This document shows positions 21,560 through 33,490 of a stretch of 64,000 bases of DNA, in pieces. The first letter of the stretch is position 1. Each line of letters opens with the position of its first letter. The stretch is from assembly GCA_015680685.1 (NCBI GenBank), contig MNCI01006163.1, positions 1 through 64,000 on the forward strand, read 5' to 3'. Below the pieces are notes generated by a model. The model had not been told where the DNA came from, searched no databases, and saw only the letters and a program-made list of their open reading frames with translations. Source of the DNA: Gnetum montanum (Eukaryota > Streptophyta > Gnetopsida > Gnetales > Gnetaceae). A program made the translations under genes and the position numbers.

Positions 21560-22530
21560 TAGGGAGTGTGCATTGCACCCTTTTTTTTAATTGCTCATAG
21601 TAAGAGTTTTTGGATCTTTTCGACTTAAACAGAAAAGCTCCTATTGTCTCCCTAAAAAGCCTCGTAGATTGTGCTTGGATTTCAAAAAGTTACCAAATAT
21701 ACCAAGTAAAGGGATAGGAGATGAAAAGATCGCTAATAGTTTTTGTTTCATGCTGGTAGAAAGTGCATAAATGATTTTGAATAGTGCCTCTATGATATAG
21801 ATCATCCTTAGAGGGTATTGCCTCCTTAAGAATTTTAATGAGGAACAATTTTAAGTGTGTGTTGAAGACAAAATCATTAAATTTAAAGGGGAGAGGTTCT
21901 TAATCATTGTTGTGTAACAGCTCATAAGCCTTTATTGTAGAGAGTTTTGTACAATCCTTCCAAGTCCATGACTCATTTTCAAGATGATTTGCATACGTGG
22001 AGAACCATGCTTTAATTTTTTCCAAGCCCCTCCATATTTGGAAGCCATTTGAAAGGGGTGGTGCATTAATAAGTGTAACCCCTGTACAGGTATTTAGCGA
22101 GCATAACTTTTAGCCAAAGTCTATGTGATTTGCATGATTGTCAAGCTATTTTACCCAAAAGCACTTGATTGATATTTTCTAAGCTTTTTAAATTAAACCA
22201 CCCTTGCTTCTAAGGCATAGACCTACTTCTAGGTAAGAGTATAGATGGACCATTACTGTGATAGAGACCAAAGGAAAGAGTGTTCTTGCTTTTCAATTCA
22301 CTAAAGAGCTGAGAAGGAAGTCTTCAAACATGAGAGGAAATACATAAGAAGAGCTTAGAGAGCTGATTTGACAAGTTGGATACAGCCTGTCTGAGACAAC
22401 ATCTAAACTTTTCATCCACTTAGCCTCTTTTACATTTTATCACACACTTCATTCTGTGTATCAAGCATTTGCCTTAATCCTTCCATTGAATTTGAAATTA
22501 AGATAACATCAGCAAGATAGCAAACATTTA
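21560..22530 (-). mobile_element. L1-type LINE relic (RT C-terminus and zinc-finger region)
   Basis: On the minus strand the translation starts near 22530 with a degraded RT catalytic box (LLADVILISNSMEGL). Further down comes NGFQIWRGLEKIKAWF (about 22055-22010), and then the zf-RVT-like segment (about 21880-21750) with IPSKDDLYHRGTIQNHLC..YQHET and SYPFTWYIW. These are hallmarks of the C-terminal half of plant L1-type ORF2. Many stops and frame changes. The 5' part is missing. Confidence 0.7.
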
Positions 22531-22534
22531 TTAT

Positions 22535-22804
22535 CTATATCACTTGACGAGACTTGCCACTGACCACCATTTCATATTGCCTGAAATGCATCCTGATACC
22601 TGTTTTATCATTGCCAAATTGCAAAAGGCACTGGGAGAACCATAGACATGCCCATAAAAAGCATGTAATAATGGATAAGATACCTGTCATCATCATGCAT
22701 GCATCCAGCCAGCCATCCTGGTACATTTAGATCCATTTATGCTTTCCCCTGTGATGCAAAGCTTAAAATTTGAACCGTTTATTGTGGCCCCCCGCCCGCC
22801 GCAG
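22535..22804. other. Short intergenic segment
   Basis: No recognised gene or repeat. Contains CATG-rich sequence and a short GC-rich run CCCCCCGCCCGCCGC at about 22786-22801, unusual in this AT-rich neighbourhood, next to the start of duplication copy 2. Confidence 0.4.
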
Positions 22805-24745
22805 TGACTGAAAGTGATGCCGCTAATCAAGGTTAAATGTAAACAAGAGATTTGACAGCTTTTGGAGTTTGTTGTTATAGCACTGCTTTTAAAGGTTGAA
22901 TATTTCATACCATGCCTTACCAGCTGTGACAACGCCTTAAATGGCGCTTTCTTTCGGCAAATTTTTTTGAATACTGTTTTATGATAAAGTTCCACTTTTG
23001 TTTGAATACTGTTTTATGATAAACTCCCACTTTTGACAAGTTTACATCCAAGCTGGTGCTTCTTTCCTGCCTTTTCTGAACCACCTCTGCAAAAGTTTCA
23101 TAAATTTACAGGGAAGACAAGAGTTCGTTCAATATGATTCAGCTGGCCACAACAAAGTGGTTGGACTCTCTGTCTTTTCCACTATTATGAGTGGGTGGGA
23201 AATAAACTCTTTTAAGGTTTTTTTTTTTTTTACAAGCCAAACATTGCTTAGTATCATGTCTTTATCAACTGAGAGCAGAAGAAAGGTTAGCCAAGTGTTA
23301 AAACCTGGGGCTTGCTTTATCCGTTTGAAGGATAGTAACAAAGTGTTATTTGAAGGATATTATCATTGAAATCCTCTAGTAATGAGCAAATTCACACCTC
23401 TTCAAACACGGTAGAGGTTATGTTTTAATTAATCACACCATAATTGTTCGGTGATTCACTCATCACCTTTAACCTTCTAGAAACAAGAAGGTATCATTCC
23501 CAAACTATGCATGAGTGTAAGCATGACAGCCTAGAGCAGGAAGAATTCCTTTGATATATCCCAAAGCATGTTCACATCTCAAAAGAAAGCTCCAAACCCT
23601 CTATTACGAACACAAAACGATGAAATTGGATCCCCCTAGTACAAGTCATTTTTAGCATAGATGTTACCTTGTCTAAAACCATTAATCAATAAGGAAAAAT
23701 GAAATTCTTTCTAATATTGACCCAACTATCTATTCTAGTGGAATAGAAAGCCAAAGGGTAAAAAAATCACATCCATGTGGTTCCAAATAATTTTATTATA
23801 AGCTTTACTTATATCTAACTTAAAGGCTAGGCTACAACTTCCTTGCAAGCTTATTGAAATTAAAACTAAAATTTTATTACATTTGTAAACTCTTTGGAGG
23901 TTACTGAAACTGAAACTAAAATTTTATTATATCTATATACCCTTTGGATCTATTAGATACATGCTATGAGTTTTAAGAACATCATTAAAAAAATTACGAA
24001 GTGTTCTTAGTAGCATTTGGAAGAAACCAACCAAATTTGTAACTATAATATCCATCTATATTTAATATGCTCAAATACATGACATTGTAGTAAATTGTGG
24101 TATTCATTGTCAATGCTATTTGTACTACATAATCAACATATTTATTCTTCATGAGGAATTTTGAGTCATCTATCTATTTCAACTATTAGATGATGATATT
24201 TCATTTATGATATGCTAATTATACATCATAAATGATGAGGAATAGTAATAGTTAAATAATTTGTCTTTTAATCTAGGCCTCCCTAAACCTATTCAAATAG
24301 AAATGTTTTTTTGCTCCTTCTACATTTTCCCACAGTTTTTGAATTTGTTTTACTAAGTTGGAACTTGCTTAGGATTGGAATAAAGAATGTACTCTTGAAT
24401 ATTCCATTCATTAAACCATAGAACTCCCTCATGAAGTTATCCTTTATCATGAATTTCCATCATCATTTTTTGGAGTATTAACAAGAATTTAGAAAAATCA
24501 TGTGTGCATGATAAGCGATAAACTGACACATAACTTCAACTTCTAATTACATCACCTCTGTTTCAAGAAGCATAATATCATATTGTGTTTGTCTCATCAC
24601 TTTAAATCCATCAAGCAAAAAAAAAAAAGCTTCTAAATTTCTTTTATCTATTTCCAATATTTATTTGATAGAGCAAGACCTCATACAACACACCCATAAA
24701 TAATTGTTGGTTGAACAATGACTTAATAAAGTTACATCAATTAGA
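22805..24745 (+). repeat. Segmental duplication, copy 2
   Basis: Collinear with 16905-21330 through the blocks listed there but shorter, lacking the equivalent of about 17360-19850. It has its own local tandem duplication: TGAATACTGTTTTATGATAAA occurs twice within 22968-23035. No kinase coding sequence is found upstream of this copy. A LINE relic lies there instead. Confidence 0.6.
23855..24745 (-). mobile_element. Non-LTR retrotransposon relic (3' part), copy in duplication 2
   Basis: Same sequence family and orientation as 20450-21330 and inverted relative to 26480-27010. Shared blocks include CATGCTATGAGTTTT.AA.AACATCATT.., GGATCTATTAG and TTCAAATAGAAATGT. No coding frame remains. Confidence 0.6.
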
Positions 24746-25379
24746 AAAATCCTCTAAACATACAAAAATGAATGTGAATGTTGGTAAAACAAAACTACTA
24801 ACTGGTGGAGCTAATAACAGAAATTACACTTTCAAGCTAGATAATTAAAACTTGATATTATTGATAAATACTAATATTGTCAATAGAATGCTTTCAAAAT
24901 TATAAGTGAAAGCATTATATATTACAAGAAGTTGCAAATGACTATAAGGCTTTACATACAATGAAGAACAAATATTGCTACCACAATATTTGGAATTGGA
25001 CAATTAAAAAATATCTTTTTCAAAAAATTGTATAAGGTAGTGCTTTTTAGATGTGTAGTGTAGGGTCTACTTCTTAATTAAGAATCATGGTAAAATATTG
25101 AAAAATATGTTTTAAAAAAAAAAAAATTTGTTAAAAGACTTCAAGGTGAAAACTCTACTATGCAATACATTTATTAGAAGCTAATTTGTTGGCATTGAAA
25201 GATAAAATAATGTATCAATTCTTAACATTCTATTTAAATAATAAAAATAACAATAAGATCTCAAGAGAGATTATTTGAAAATCTCAACAATAGGGGTCAT
25301 GTCATAAAGTAAGATCGTGGCTACAAAAATGGGGTATTGAAAATTTTGCTATAAAATATTAAAAAAGAAATGATGCATC

Positions 25380-27010
25380 AATAAAGTAGTATTTTTGTCA
25401 AGCTTTTTATTCTATACTTATTATAATCACCAATATTGTTATCAAGATTTTGGGTACTATGCTAGAATCTATGCTTGAAATATGTCTACAAGAAATAAAG
25501 TATGTGTAATTTCCCAAGAATTTAGGTGGTAACATTTTACCATAGATTATCTTATCACTTCAAAACATCTTATTGATGGAGCAAAAGGTCCATACAAAAA
25601 AGTATTTATCTACTTTGTAGATTTTTCTAAGATCTATGATTTGGTCATTCAAAGAAAGCATGAAAATTTAAAAATACCTAATATATTGTTATCCACCTTC
25701 CAAAAAATTTACAAAGATGTATACATTTAATTTACAAATGGGCAAGAAATAATTTTATTTTAATATTTTTGTTGGTATAAAACAAGAATCTTGTCTTTCT
25801 TCTACTTTCTTCGGCTTTTTAGTAATGAACTTGAAAAGAGGATGCATAAGATACCAACTCAATTTACAATTACAATTCCAAGTAATCCTATCAAACACTT
25901 GCTTTGTGTTGATGATGTTATCTTAATTTCAAATTCAATGGGAGGATTACAATAAATTTTTAATACTCTTGATGACTTTTGTTAACATTCAGAAATGAAA
26001 GTTAATTTTTAGAAATCAAAATCATGATTTGTAACACATGTAGTGAGATATACAATTTTACCATTAGAAATGAATATGTGGACATAGCCTCTTTTTACAA
26101 ATATCTTGGCTTAGAATGATCCTGCATTTAGAAATGGCATCAGTATATCACTCAAATAGTTACAAGTAGTATGAAAGTCTTATTTGCTTTAAAAAGCATA
26201 TGTAAGAAGGAATCTATTCTAGCTTAGGATATCCAAAAATAACTCTAACATGCCATTGTTTAACCAACTATTCTTTACTGGTGTTTTGTATGGGGTCCTA
26301 GTCCAGTAAACAAATATTGGAAAAAAAATTAAAGAAACTTGTAAGCTTTTTTTGCTTGATGAATTCTAAGTAGAGAGATAGATACATTATGATATTAAGC
26401 CCTTGGAAGTTGAAGCTCTTTGTGAGTTTATAGCCTACAGTCATAATCTTCTGAATCTTTATTCGATAAATACTCCCAAAAAGTAATGAAGATAAAGAAT
26501 GTTACTTTCACAAGGAAGTTCTCTGGCTTAATAAATGAAATATTCAATAGTGCAATCTGTATGCAAATCCTAAACAAGTTTGCAAATTGGTGAAACAAAC
26601 AATATTTCCAAAACTTTAAGAAAATATAGAGGGAATAAACACATTTCTATTTGAATAATATGAGGATAGGCCTTAATTCAAAGTTAAACTATTTCTTTGC
26701 TACTATTGCTCATCATTTGTGATGCATAACTAGTAGAGCACAAATGTGATCTCATCATCTAAGAGTTAAAATATGTAGATAGCTCAAATTTCTTTGTGAA
26801 CAACAAATATGCCAACTTTGGAGTATAAATAACATTAAAGATGAACACCAAATTTTCCTACAACATTACATTTGAGCACATTAGGCATAAATGGGATATT
26901 ATAGTTATAAATTTAGTTCATTTGTTTCAGATGTTACCAAGAACACTTTGTAATTTAATTAATGATGTTTTCAAAACTCATAGCATGTATATTTCTACTA
27001 CCCAATAGAT
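25380..27010 (+). mobile_element. Non-LTR retrotransposon relic with reverse transcriptase
   Basis: On the plus strand, split across frames, RT motifs appear in order. About 25440 gives VLGTMLESMLE. About 25610 gives IYFVDFSKIYDLV, the first catalytic Asp region. About 25830 gives FSNELEKRMHKIP, and about 25905 gives LLCVDDVILISNSMGGLQ, where VDD corresponds to the usual ADD box. A downstream C-terminal region to 27010 is inverted relative to 20450-21330 and 23855-24745. Many stops. No EN domain recognised. Confidence 0.7.
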
Positions 27011-27339
27011 CAAAATGGTTTGCAAACATAATAAACTTTCAATTTAAGTTTTTTAATAAATTCAAAACAAGCTTGGAAACTTGTTAAAGAAAAAGTTTTA
27101 GAGAGATGGAAAAATGAGGCACAAATACCAAAAAACGTTTCAATAAAGCATTAGAAGTGGTAGATACGATGAAGTAGCATAGTTACATATAGCAATTCTA
27201 GTGTCCATGAGGGAACTAAGTAGCAGAGTAAGAATGAGATAACACTATTGCCAAGTTGAACCTGAAAAATAGAATAATGCATAGTACAAAGACAAAATAT
27301 ATTGATTGTGTTCATTGTAAGTAGTAGAAGATAAATAAC

Positions 27340-28179
27340 ATGTATTATTAGAATATTTAGGAATAGATTTCTTAGGAAAAAATGGAAAATCTCTAATTAA
27401 TCTTTTTATAAGCTATTCAAGATATAAGTCATGGTTCTAAGGGAATTATATGAAAGAAGTGTTCAAGTTACATGGATACTCATGATTGAGTATATCTATT
27501 ATACTTGAGATTTATTACTACTAATGTATTTTACACAAGTTAATTTATCTAACAAATTCTTTGAGTTTCTACAAACCTAATAAAATTTCAATTTTAAATT
27601 CAAGATAATTTATCTACATCCATTTATCCACATTATATCTAGATTTCTAATTTATTCTCATTTGTTGTTTGGTACCTAAAAATCCTATAGCTATTTCTTC
27701 CTAGATTTATGGGCACTATTACGAATTAGAAATTTGCAAAATCAGCCCTAGCCCTTTGTTATTGCACCTTAAATCTCTATCCAAAATCAATTATTGAATC
27801 AAAGATTAAGGTCCATTCCAAATCACTTATTGAATCAACAATTAGGTTTCTCATGTTAAAAATATTCAAACTCTTCATTTCGTTTTCTTCATTTCTTATC
27901 ATCATGTTTTATACCACTATCATTCGAAAACCAACATCACAGTATGTTATAACTAAACTTTTATTTAATATGTAACTTATTCGTTAAATGATGTTACAGA
28001 ACATCATTAATTGTTTCTAACAAATTTTGTTTTGTTATGACAATTTAACTTGATGACACATTATTTCATATAACTTAAATAGCCTTCACATATCAAACAT
28101 GGAATCATCAATGTGAATTTTAGTATTCCCTTCCTCCCTTGTTACAAGGTTACCTTACTAAACATCCTGAAAACTTAAC
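27340..28179 (+). repeat. Probable 5' LTR of Copia element C
   Basis: Placed by the Copia-type PBS starting at 28181 and a preceding CA. A candidate left end is TGTATTATTAGAATATT at about 27339. No second copy of this LTR was recognised near 57900-58500, so the start is uncertain. Confidence 0.35.
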
Positions 28180-28180
28180 A

Positions 28181-28198
28181 TGATATCAAAGCAAGATG
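28181..28198 (+). promoter_or_regulatory. Primer-binding site of Copia element C
   Basis: TGATATCAAAGCAAGATG matches, with three G-to-A changes, the common Copia PBS TGGTATCAGAGCAAGG complementary to initiator methionine tRNA. It lies directly after an LTR-like CA end and upstream of gag. Confidence 0.65.
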
Positions 28199-28329
28199 AT
28201 GAGTAATCTTTGAAAGTTATGAATGACTTTCAAAAATTGAGAGAAATAATTCTACATAGCCATAACAAAAGCAAGAACTTGTGCATCACTACTTGAGAGT
28301 CAAACTCTAAATACTTTAAATTATAATAT

Positions 28330-29127
28330 ATGAAAGTTACAAATGAAATTTCTACTTCTAGGCAATGACCTTAAGGAAACATTGGTGGAAACCACCACGG
28401 TGGATGATAATAGTAAGATGATACAAATGCTTATTAATTTAAATATGTTAGGAGAATTTGTAGAACTCGTAGGAAAAAAGATTTTAGATTAAAATGTGAA
28501 AGAAACTTGAGAAAACATTTGAAGTAAAAAATGAATTAAAAATTGCATCTCTTCAAAATCAATTAAATCCCTTGAGATTAAAAGAAGTTGAACCAATAGC
28601 CAAAACTTAAGTAGAAGGTCTCTGCATTATAAGCTAGTCTCTAGGCATAAAATGCTCAAGCATTAAATGAAACCATCAAGTTTTTTTTATTAAATGTACT
28701 TCCACCATCATATAATGTCTTTCGTTAAACAATGAAGAATGGTGGAAAGACATACACCATGATATAGCTTTTTGCAAAGGTATTAGAAGAAAAAGTATAA
28801 ATGAATGCTTATGCCTCCAACATAGAAGTCTCCTCTCATGCAATGGTGGTGAAGAAAAAAATGATTGAAAATATAATAGACATCAAGATATTTCTATATT
28901 TGTAAAAAGGAAGATAGTCATTACATGTATCATTATAATAATAATCTAGATAATCTCAAGGCAAAGTTCATGACTCCATAGTAATCCAATAAATTTATTA
29001 AAAATGGGACTAAGAAACTCAATAAGAAACATAAAACAAATCTAAGTTAAAGTCCAGGTCTACTAATGTTATAAAGGAAGAATTATAAATTTCTACAATA
29101 GATTTGAATGCCCTCACCATAAATAAT
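28330..29127 (+). pseudogene. Copia element C, gag remnant
   Basis: Decayed gag of a Ty1/copia element. At about 28695-28770 the frame reads LLNVLPPSYNVFR.TMKNGGKTYTM, resembling the conserved LPPSYD segment of the Copia gag (UBN2-type) domain. At about 28900-28930 comes a degraded zinc-knuckle (YICKKEDSHYMYHY) with most metal ligands lost. The sequence stops at 29127 where LTR D begins. The integrase and RT of a Copia element resume at about 55795, so C appears split by the D/B/A insertions with loss of the protease region. Confidence 0.6.
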
Positions 29128-29917
29128 TGATGAGTCACATTTTGGGTCAACCACGATATCGCGTACGCGATATCGTAGCTTGTCTCCTCATCTATAAATA
29201 AGAGGTAGATAGAAGAAGTCAGAAAGGAAGTAAGTAGTTTTTAGTTTAAGTGTTTAATTTCTTTCTCGCAACCCTTTTCCTCTTCGTGTATGCCCGCAGT
29301 GTGGTGATTGTAATTGTACGACATCCTTATTTGAGTGTGATGTACTTGGACATGCACATGACCGAAAATAAAGATCGAGATTACTTCATCATTGTAGCAT
29401 TCACTTAGCTTAATTATTTAATCAATTGTTATTTACTACTTTCCTAGTTAACATCTTCTCACCCTTAAACTCCTATTAAATGTGAAATGAGTACGAATTG
29501 ATTATTAGCATTCAAGTGTGACTACTTGGTAACGTAGTAGTGTACCTAGGATTTGCGCTTGGTAATCCCAGTGGTAGTCATGCACGAAGTCCAAGATGTG
29601 TACGGATAATCAAGGAATAGATGCTCATTGCACTTAGGCTAGCTAGATTCTCTCTCATCCTTTCCCTCTTAGCTTGGTGAATATTATTTTCCATTGCCTT
29701 CAGGAGTAGCATTAGATGAGAAACCACATCATACACCTCACTCTGGACTAAACCATACATGACAAAGGTAATACTAGTCCAAGTGGGAAGACAACGACTG
29801 CGACCTAAGGCTAACTATCTAGATGCCACAACTAGTCTGTCTATGGAGTTTGACCGAATCGCGTGTGTAACGCTCGTATTCGTATGGTTGAGTGTAGGGG
29901 TACCTCGCCACTCATCA
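29128..29917 (+). repeat. 5' LTR of Athila-type element D
   Basis: 790 bp with perfect 8-bp terminal inverted repeats, TGATGAGT...ACTCATCA. Related to the F LTR (1546-2314). A TATA box (TATAAATA, 29193-29200) lies close behind a 24-bp perfect palindrome. The LTR is followed one base later by a PBS, so it is a genuine 5' LTR rather than a solo LTR. Confidence 0.88.
29153..29176. promoter_or_regulatory. 24-bp perfect palindrome upstream of the LTR TATA box
   Basis: The half-site is ACGATATCGCGT followed by its exact reverse complement, 16 bases upstream of the TATA box. In the related F LTR the same region reads GATATCGCATACGTGATATCGC, with CpG sites changed symmetrically. Position suggests a promoter-proximal protein-binding site or cruciform. 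Function is not shown. Confidence 0.7.
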
Positions 29918-29918
29918 T

Positions 29919-29936
29919 TGGCATCATTGCCGGGGA
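29919..29936 (+). promoter_or_regulatory. Primer-binding site of element D (tRNA-Asp type)
   Basis: TGGCATCATTGCCGGGGA matches the Athila-type PBS TGGCGCCGTTGCCGGGGA, complementary to the 3' end of plant aspartate tRNA, except for transitions expected from cytosine deamination. Confidence 0.85.
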
Positions 29937-30133
29937 CAGTGCTAGTTATCTAGATTAGTTATATCATACAAGGTCATTGTATAGGACTTAATGATATATC
30001 TTTTAGAAATAAATAATTATAAAAAGTCACATATAAATTCACACACAATTTCACAGCAATGCCTCTCTTACAAGATTACCATAATGCCACACTTAGTGAG
30101 GTAGTTCATTGGATAACTAATGAATTCTATGAC
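29937..30133 (+). mobile_element. Element D leader remnant
   Basis: About 200 bases downstream of the PBS, with no recognisable gag. The element stops at the junction with the truncated LTR of element B. The rest of D was not found after 55714. Confidence 0.5.
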
Positions 30134-30164
30134 ATCATTGTGTTTAATACAAGATGCTTGAATA
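30134..30164. repeat. Junction duplication at the D/B boundary
   Basis: CATCATTGTGTTTAATACAAGATGCTTGAATAAAGAA starts here (continuing to about 30171) and recurs at about 30195-30234 within the B LTR, so a piece of the LTR is duplicated exactly at the junction between D and B. Looks like filler DNA from break repair or a misassembly. Confidence 0.55.
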
Positions 30165-30505
30165 AAGAAATGCTAAGAATATCATCTTTATTTTCAATCA
30201 CATCATTGTGTTCAATACAAGATGCTTGAATAAAGAATAATACAATCCTTAAAGTCCTACTATGGGCACTCAAAAAATATTCTAACTCTAGGCTAAGAAA
30301 ACTGCAAGACTTTGGCTATGTTATGGACTTAACATGCCATAAATGCAATGGGTACACACATTTATATAGGTAAAGACAAAGACTACATTAATGCATCTAC
30401 CCATGCATCTATGAGGATGTGTCGACAAGGATATGTCAATAGGGCTACATCCTCAAGGATGCATGGATGCATGCTTGTCGACATAGCCCATCAAATGATT
30501 TATCA
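30165..30505 (-). repeat. Truncated 3' LTR of element B
   Basis: About 340 bp collinear with 55436-55714, including the LTR start (TGATAAATCATT on the minus strand) and the TATA region. The remaining U5-side portion, present in the 5' LTR at 54868-55435, is absent. Truncation is at the boundary with element D. Confidence 0.8.
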
Positions 30506-30719
30506 TACCCTCATGACTAACTAAAAACTGGACCTCAAGTGAAAAAAAGTAGGATCAAGCTTCTTACAAAATTGGAAAGGTATGAAATCACTAACTGACT
30601 AACTCAGTTAACTAACTCTAAGTACTGGATCGTACAGAATTATAACAATTACAAAAAATGGATGTTTAGGAGAATAAAATTAAACACCATAATAAAACTG
30701 GATAGCTAGAATCCTCTAG

Positions 30720-33490
30720 TACCTAAAGATGAAAAAAAGATCAAATTATGCTAGGAGGTGGAGGCTCCTGGGATACTAAAGGACCTGCTCCAACCTTTGG
30801 TGGTCATGGCAATGGTAGTTGAGATTGAGGTGGTGGTTGTGGCTATCCTACTACTTCATGTGGAAGGTAAAAGGCATAAAGCAATGTCTTAATCTTCTCC
30901 TCCTTACTCCATGGGTTGTACATGGTCTACATGACATTACCAATGTGGACTAGTACAGGGATACCCCATAGATAGGACATTACTAAGAACAGTTTCTTGA
31001 CATTAACAAACTAGGTTGCAAATTTTTTACGTTCAACATTGAACGTCTTGATGAGGTTCTGTAGCTCATGGTAGTCATTCATACTTCTAGTTAAGTTCTT
31101 AATAACTGATCTCTAGTCTATAAAAAAGCTCCTAAGAACTTTAAGCTCTACATTAGTTGTTTTCAAATTTTGCTTTATATCTTTGTGATGCTTGAACTCA
31201 TCCTCATAAATAAGGTAGGAATTGGCCACCTACTTTTCTAACTTTGATCACAATCTCCAAGTTATCAACATCAGCAAGTTCACATCATTGAGGTTGGCTA
31301 ACTCCATGTACTTCATCATCTCCTCAATTTGCAACTCCTTTATGTAGATCTCCACCTTGTTGTAGGCATTCAATCCATCAAACATTAGTTGCCATACATC
31401 ACCTCTTTGCTAGAGTTTTTGGAGGGCCTCATTCAAATTTCAACGCCTCATTCATCCAGACAACTACCTTAATGGCCATTTTTTAGAAAAGTGCATGAAC
31501 TTTGTCCATTGAGAGATTATGGTTCTCTACTACCAACCTCCTCAAATCCATGTTCACCTTGGTGAGCTGGTCCTGCTGCTTTCTCACAAACTTGACCATT
31601 TGGTCCTTTTATTTCTCAACATTTCATAGGTGGTGAATGTCTCTGGTCAAAGTTAGATTTTCCTTGTGGACTTGCAACAAGACCTTATTAGTGTTAATGG
31701 AAAGAGCCTCTGATAAGGATGTGTCAAAGAGTCCTTTCAATTTGTTATGAAATTGTAGAAAAGCTTGATTCCTTGTAATGGCTTGGCTGAGAATGATAGG
31801 ATTTACCAAGTAGGCTCTTAGTTCTACAACTTCAGTAGCCAATTGTTGATTTTAGGTTGTGGCTACCTTGAGTTAGGCATTTGCAATCAGGAGCTTGCCC
31901 TTGATCTCCAACAGCTCCAACTAGGTAGTAGTGATTTTTTCCAGGAGATCAAAGATCTCTGGAAGCAGTTGCCTAGTTCCCACTAGTTGGTCCAACAATT
32001 CCTCGTGTTGGGCTACATCTAGGCTCCCACATCCTACTCTTGCAGATGCCTTTACATATCTATATGCAGCAACATCTACCATAGTGATCACAGGAGTGTT
32101 CAAGGCCTCTACTACTTAGTCAGCCACCACCTCCATCACTATTTCCTATTCATGATGTTGCATCACTAGGAAAGTCATCACCTTGTCCTCCTTCAGGCAC
32201 ACTAAGAAATTGGTGGCATTCCCAGAGATCTCTAAAATTATTTTTTGTTCAAGGATGGACACCATCACTTCTCGAGTGCTTGGATTCAATCTCATGGGCA
32301 CCTACTTCCTTTGTGTTAAAAATAGCAACACAGCCTCTTCCAACTAGCTGATGGTTTGTGTTACTTTATTGAGGTGACTCAACACTGGTCAGTAGACTGA
32401 GGGCTCTCTACCACTTGGTTCTCCCTGCTTATACTATAGGAGTTGTTAACAAAGCTTCCTCATGCACTGAATTGTTGCACAAGCCTCCAACATTGTTTCT
32501 CTAGTAGGTGGTGGTGGTGGTGGCCGCTCCTCTTGAAGTAGCTTGGCAAGCGCCTTGTCTTTCATCATCTCTAGCCAAGATGCAATAAGAGCATGATGAA
32601 GCTTTTTATTCACATAACAAGATATTTCTCCCCTTTTATAAAGTTTCTTGATTAGACATGGAAAAGGGAGTATCTTCCTCCCTCACTCATTCTCTTTGAA
32701 TCATTTTTCTCTCTCTAAGAAGATGAGTTGGAGGAGGTTGATAGGGAATTTTATGCTTAAAGCGGCACACACATGGGCAAAGAAGGCAATGATCTTGCTT
32801 AACCTCACCATTGGATTTCAATGGAAGGCTATAATCTTGAAGTACACCCTCTCTACCTTAGTGAGTGCACCGTAATCCTCACAATCCACTCCATAGCATT
32901 ATTGGACCCATTCCTTTTTGAAGTTGGGGTTCGCTTGTATATGAATTTTTGCCAAAGTTGCTCAAGTTTCAAGCAACCTAAGAGCCTCTACAGTGGCCTT
33001 GATCAAGAAGGATACACTTATTTCCTTGATTTTCATGGTTGCATTCAACTATCGATTGTTCTAGAAGAGGCAAGTCTCTCTCATGTACCACTCCCTGTTG
33101 GAAATGAGGATAGACCACATGGAAGAACCTTACAATTGTGTCTTTACCTCTTCTAGTGCCAGGTCCAAGAAGGAACCAAAGTTGAGTTCCTAAAGAATGG
33201 CACTTTGGACTTCCTTGGAACAGATTTGTTTTAGGTAGGCCTCAGTCAAGGTGACCTCCAAACTTGGTCCAAGCCTTAGCACCTCATCTTGCCTAGACTA
33301 GCCAATTTCTATAGTGGGAATCTAGCAAAAAAATTCCACTTTAGACTCCTCTTGAAGAGGTTTTGTGGCATGGGTTTCTACCTTACCTTCTTTGTTGTGG
33401 TTGTTGGATGCTTCCTTCTCTTGGCCACTTCTCCTATAGTTGTGATGGTCCTTCTCCCTGTGGTCTCTTTGGCACCAGTTATGATCACAC
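30720..33490 (-). pseudogene. ORF3 of element B (additional ORF downstream of integrase)
   Basis: Homologous along its length to ORF3 of element A. The N-terminal part (about 33250-32700) reads SLEVTLTEAYLK and KEWVQ.CYGVDCEDYGAL and ends in KFPINL, matching A at 45407-45952. The middle part (32103-31921) reads NVAQHEELLDQL-like residues. The segment 31842-31624 is Leu/Glu/Asn-rich and coiled-coil-like, and the end carries IPVLVHIGN and NPWSKEEK. Numerous stops. Function unknown. It occupies the place of the env-like gene of Athila elements, but no membrane segment is evident. The N-terminal half resembles, loosely, the putative plant transposon domain found in plant retroelement proteins. 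Confidence 0.65.

Noticed and set aside
27480-28180. Possible tRNA or small RNA genes near the Copia LTR
   Set aside because: No cloverleaf-compatible sequence with A and B box elements could be recognised. The short tRNA-like match is the primer-binding site.
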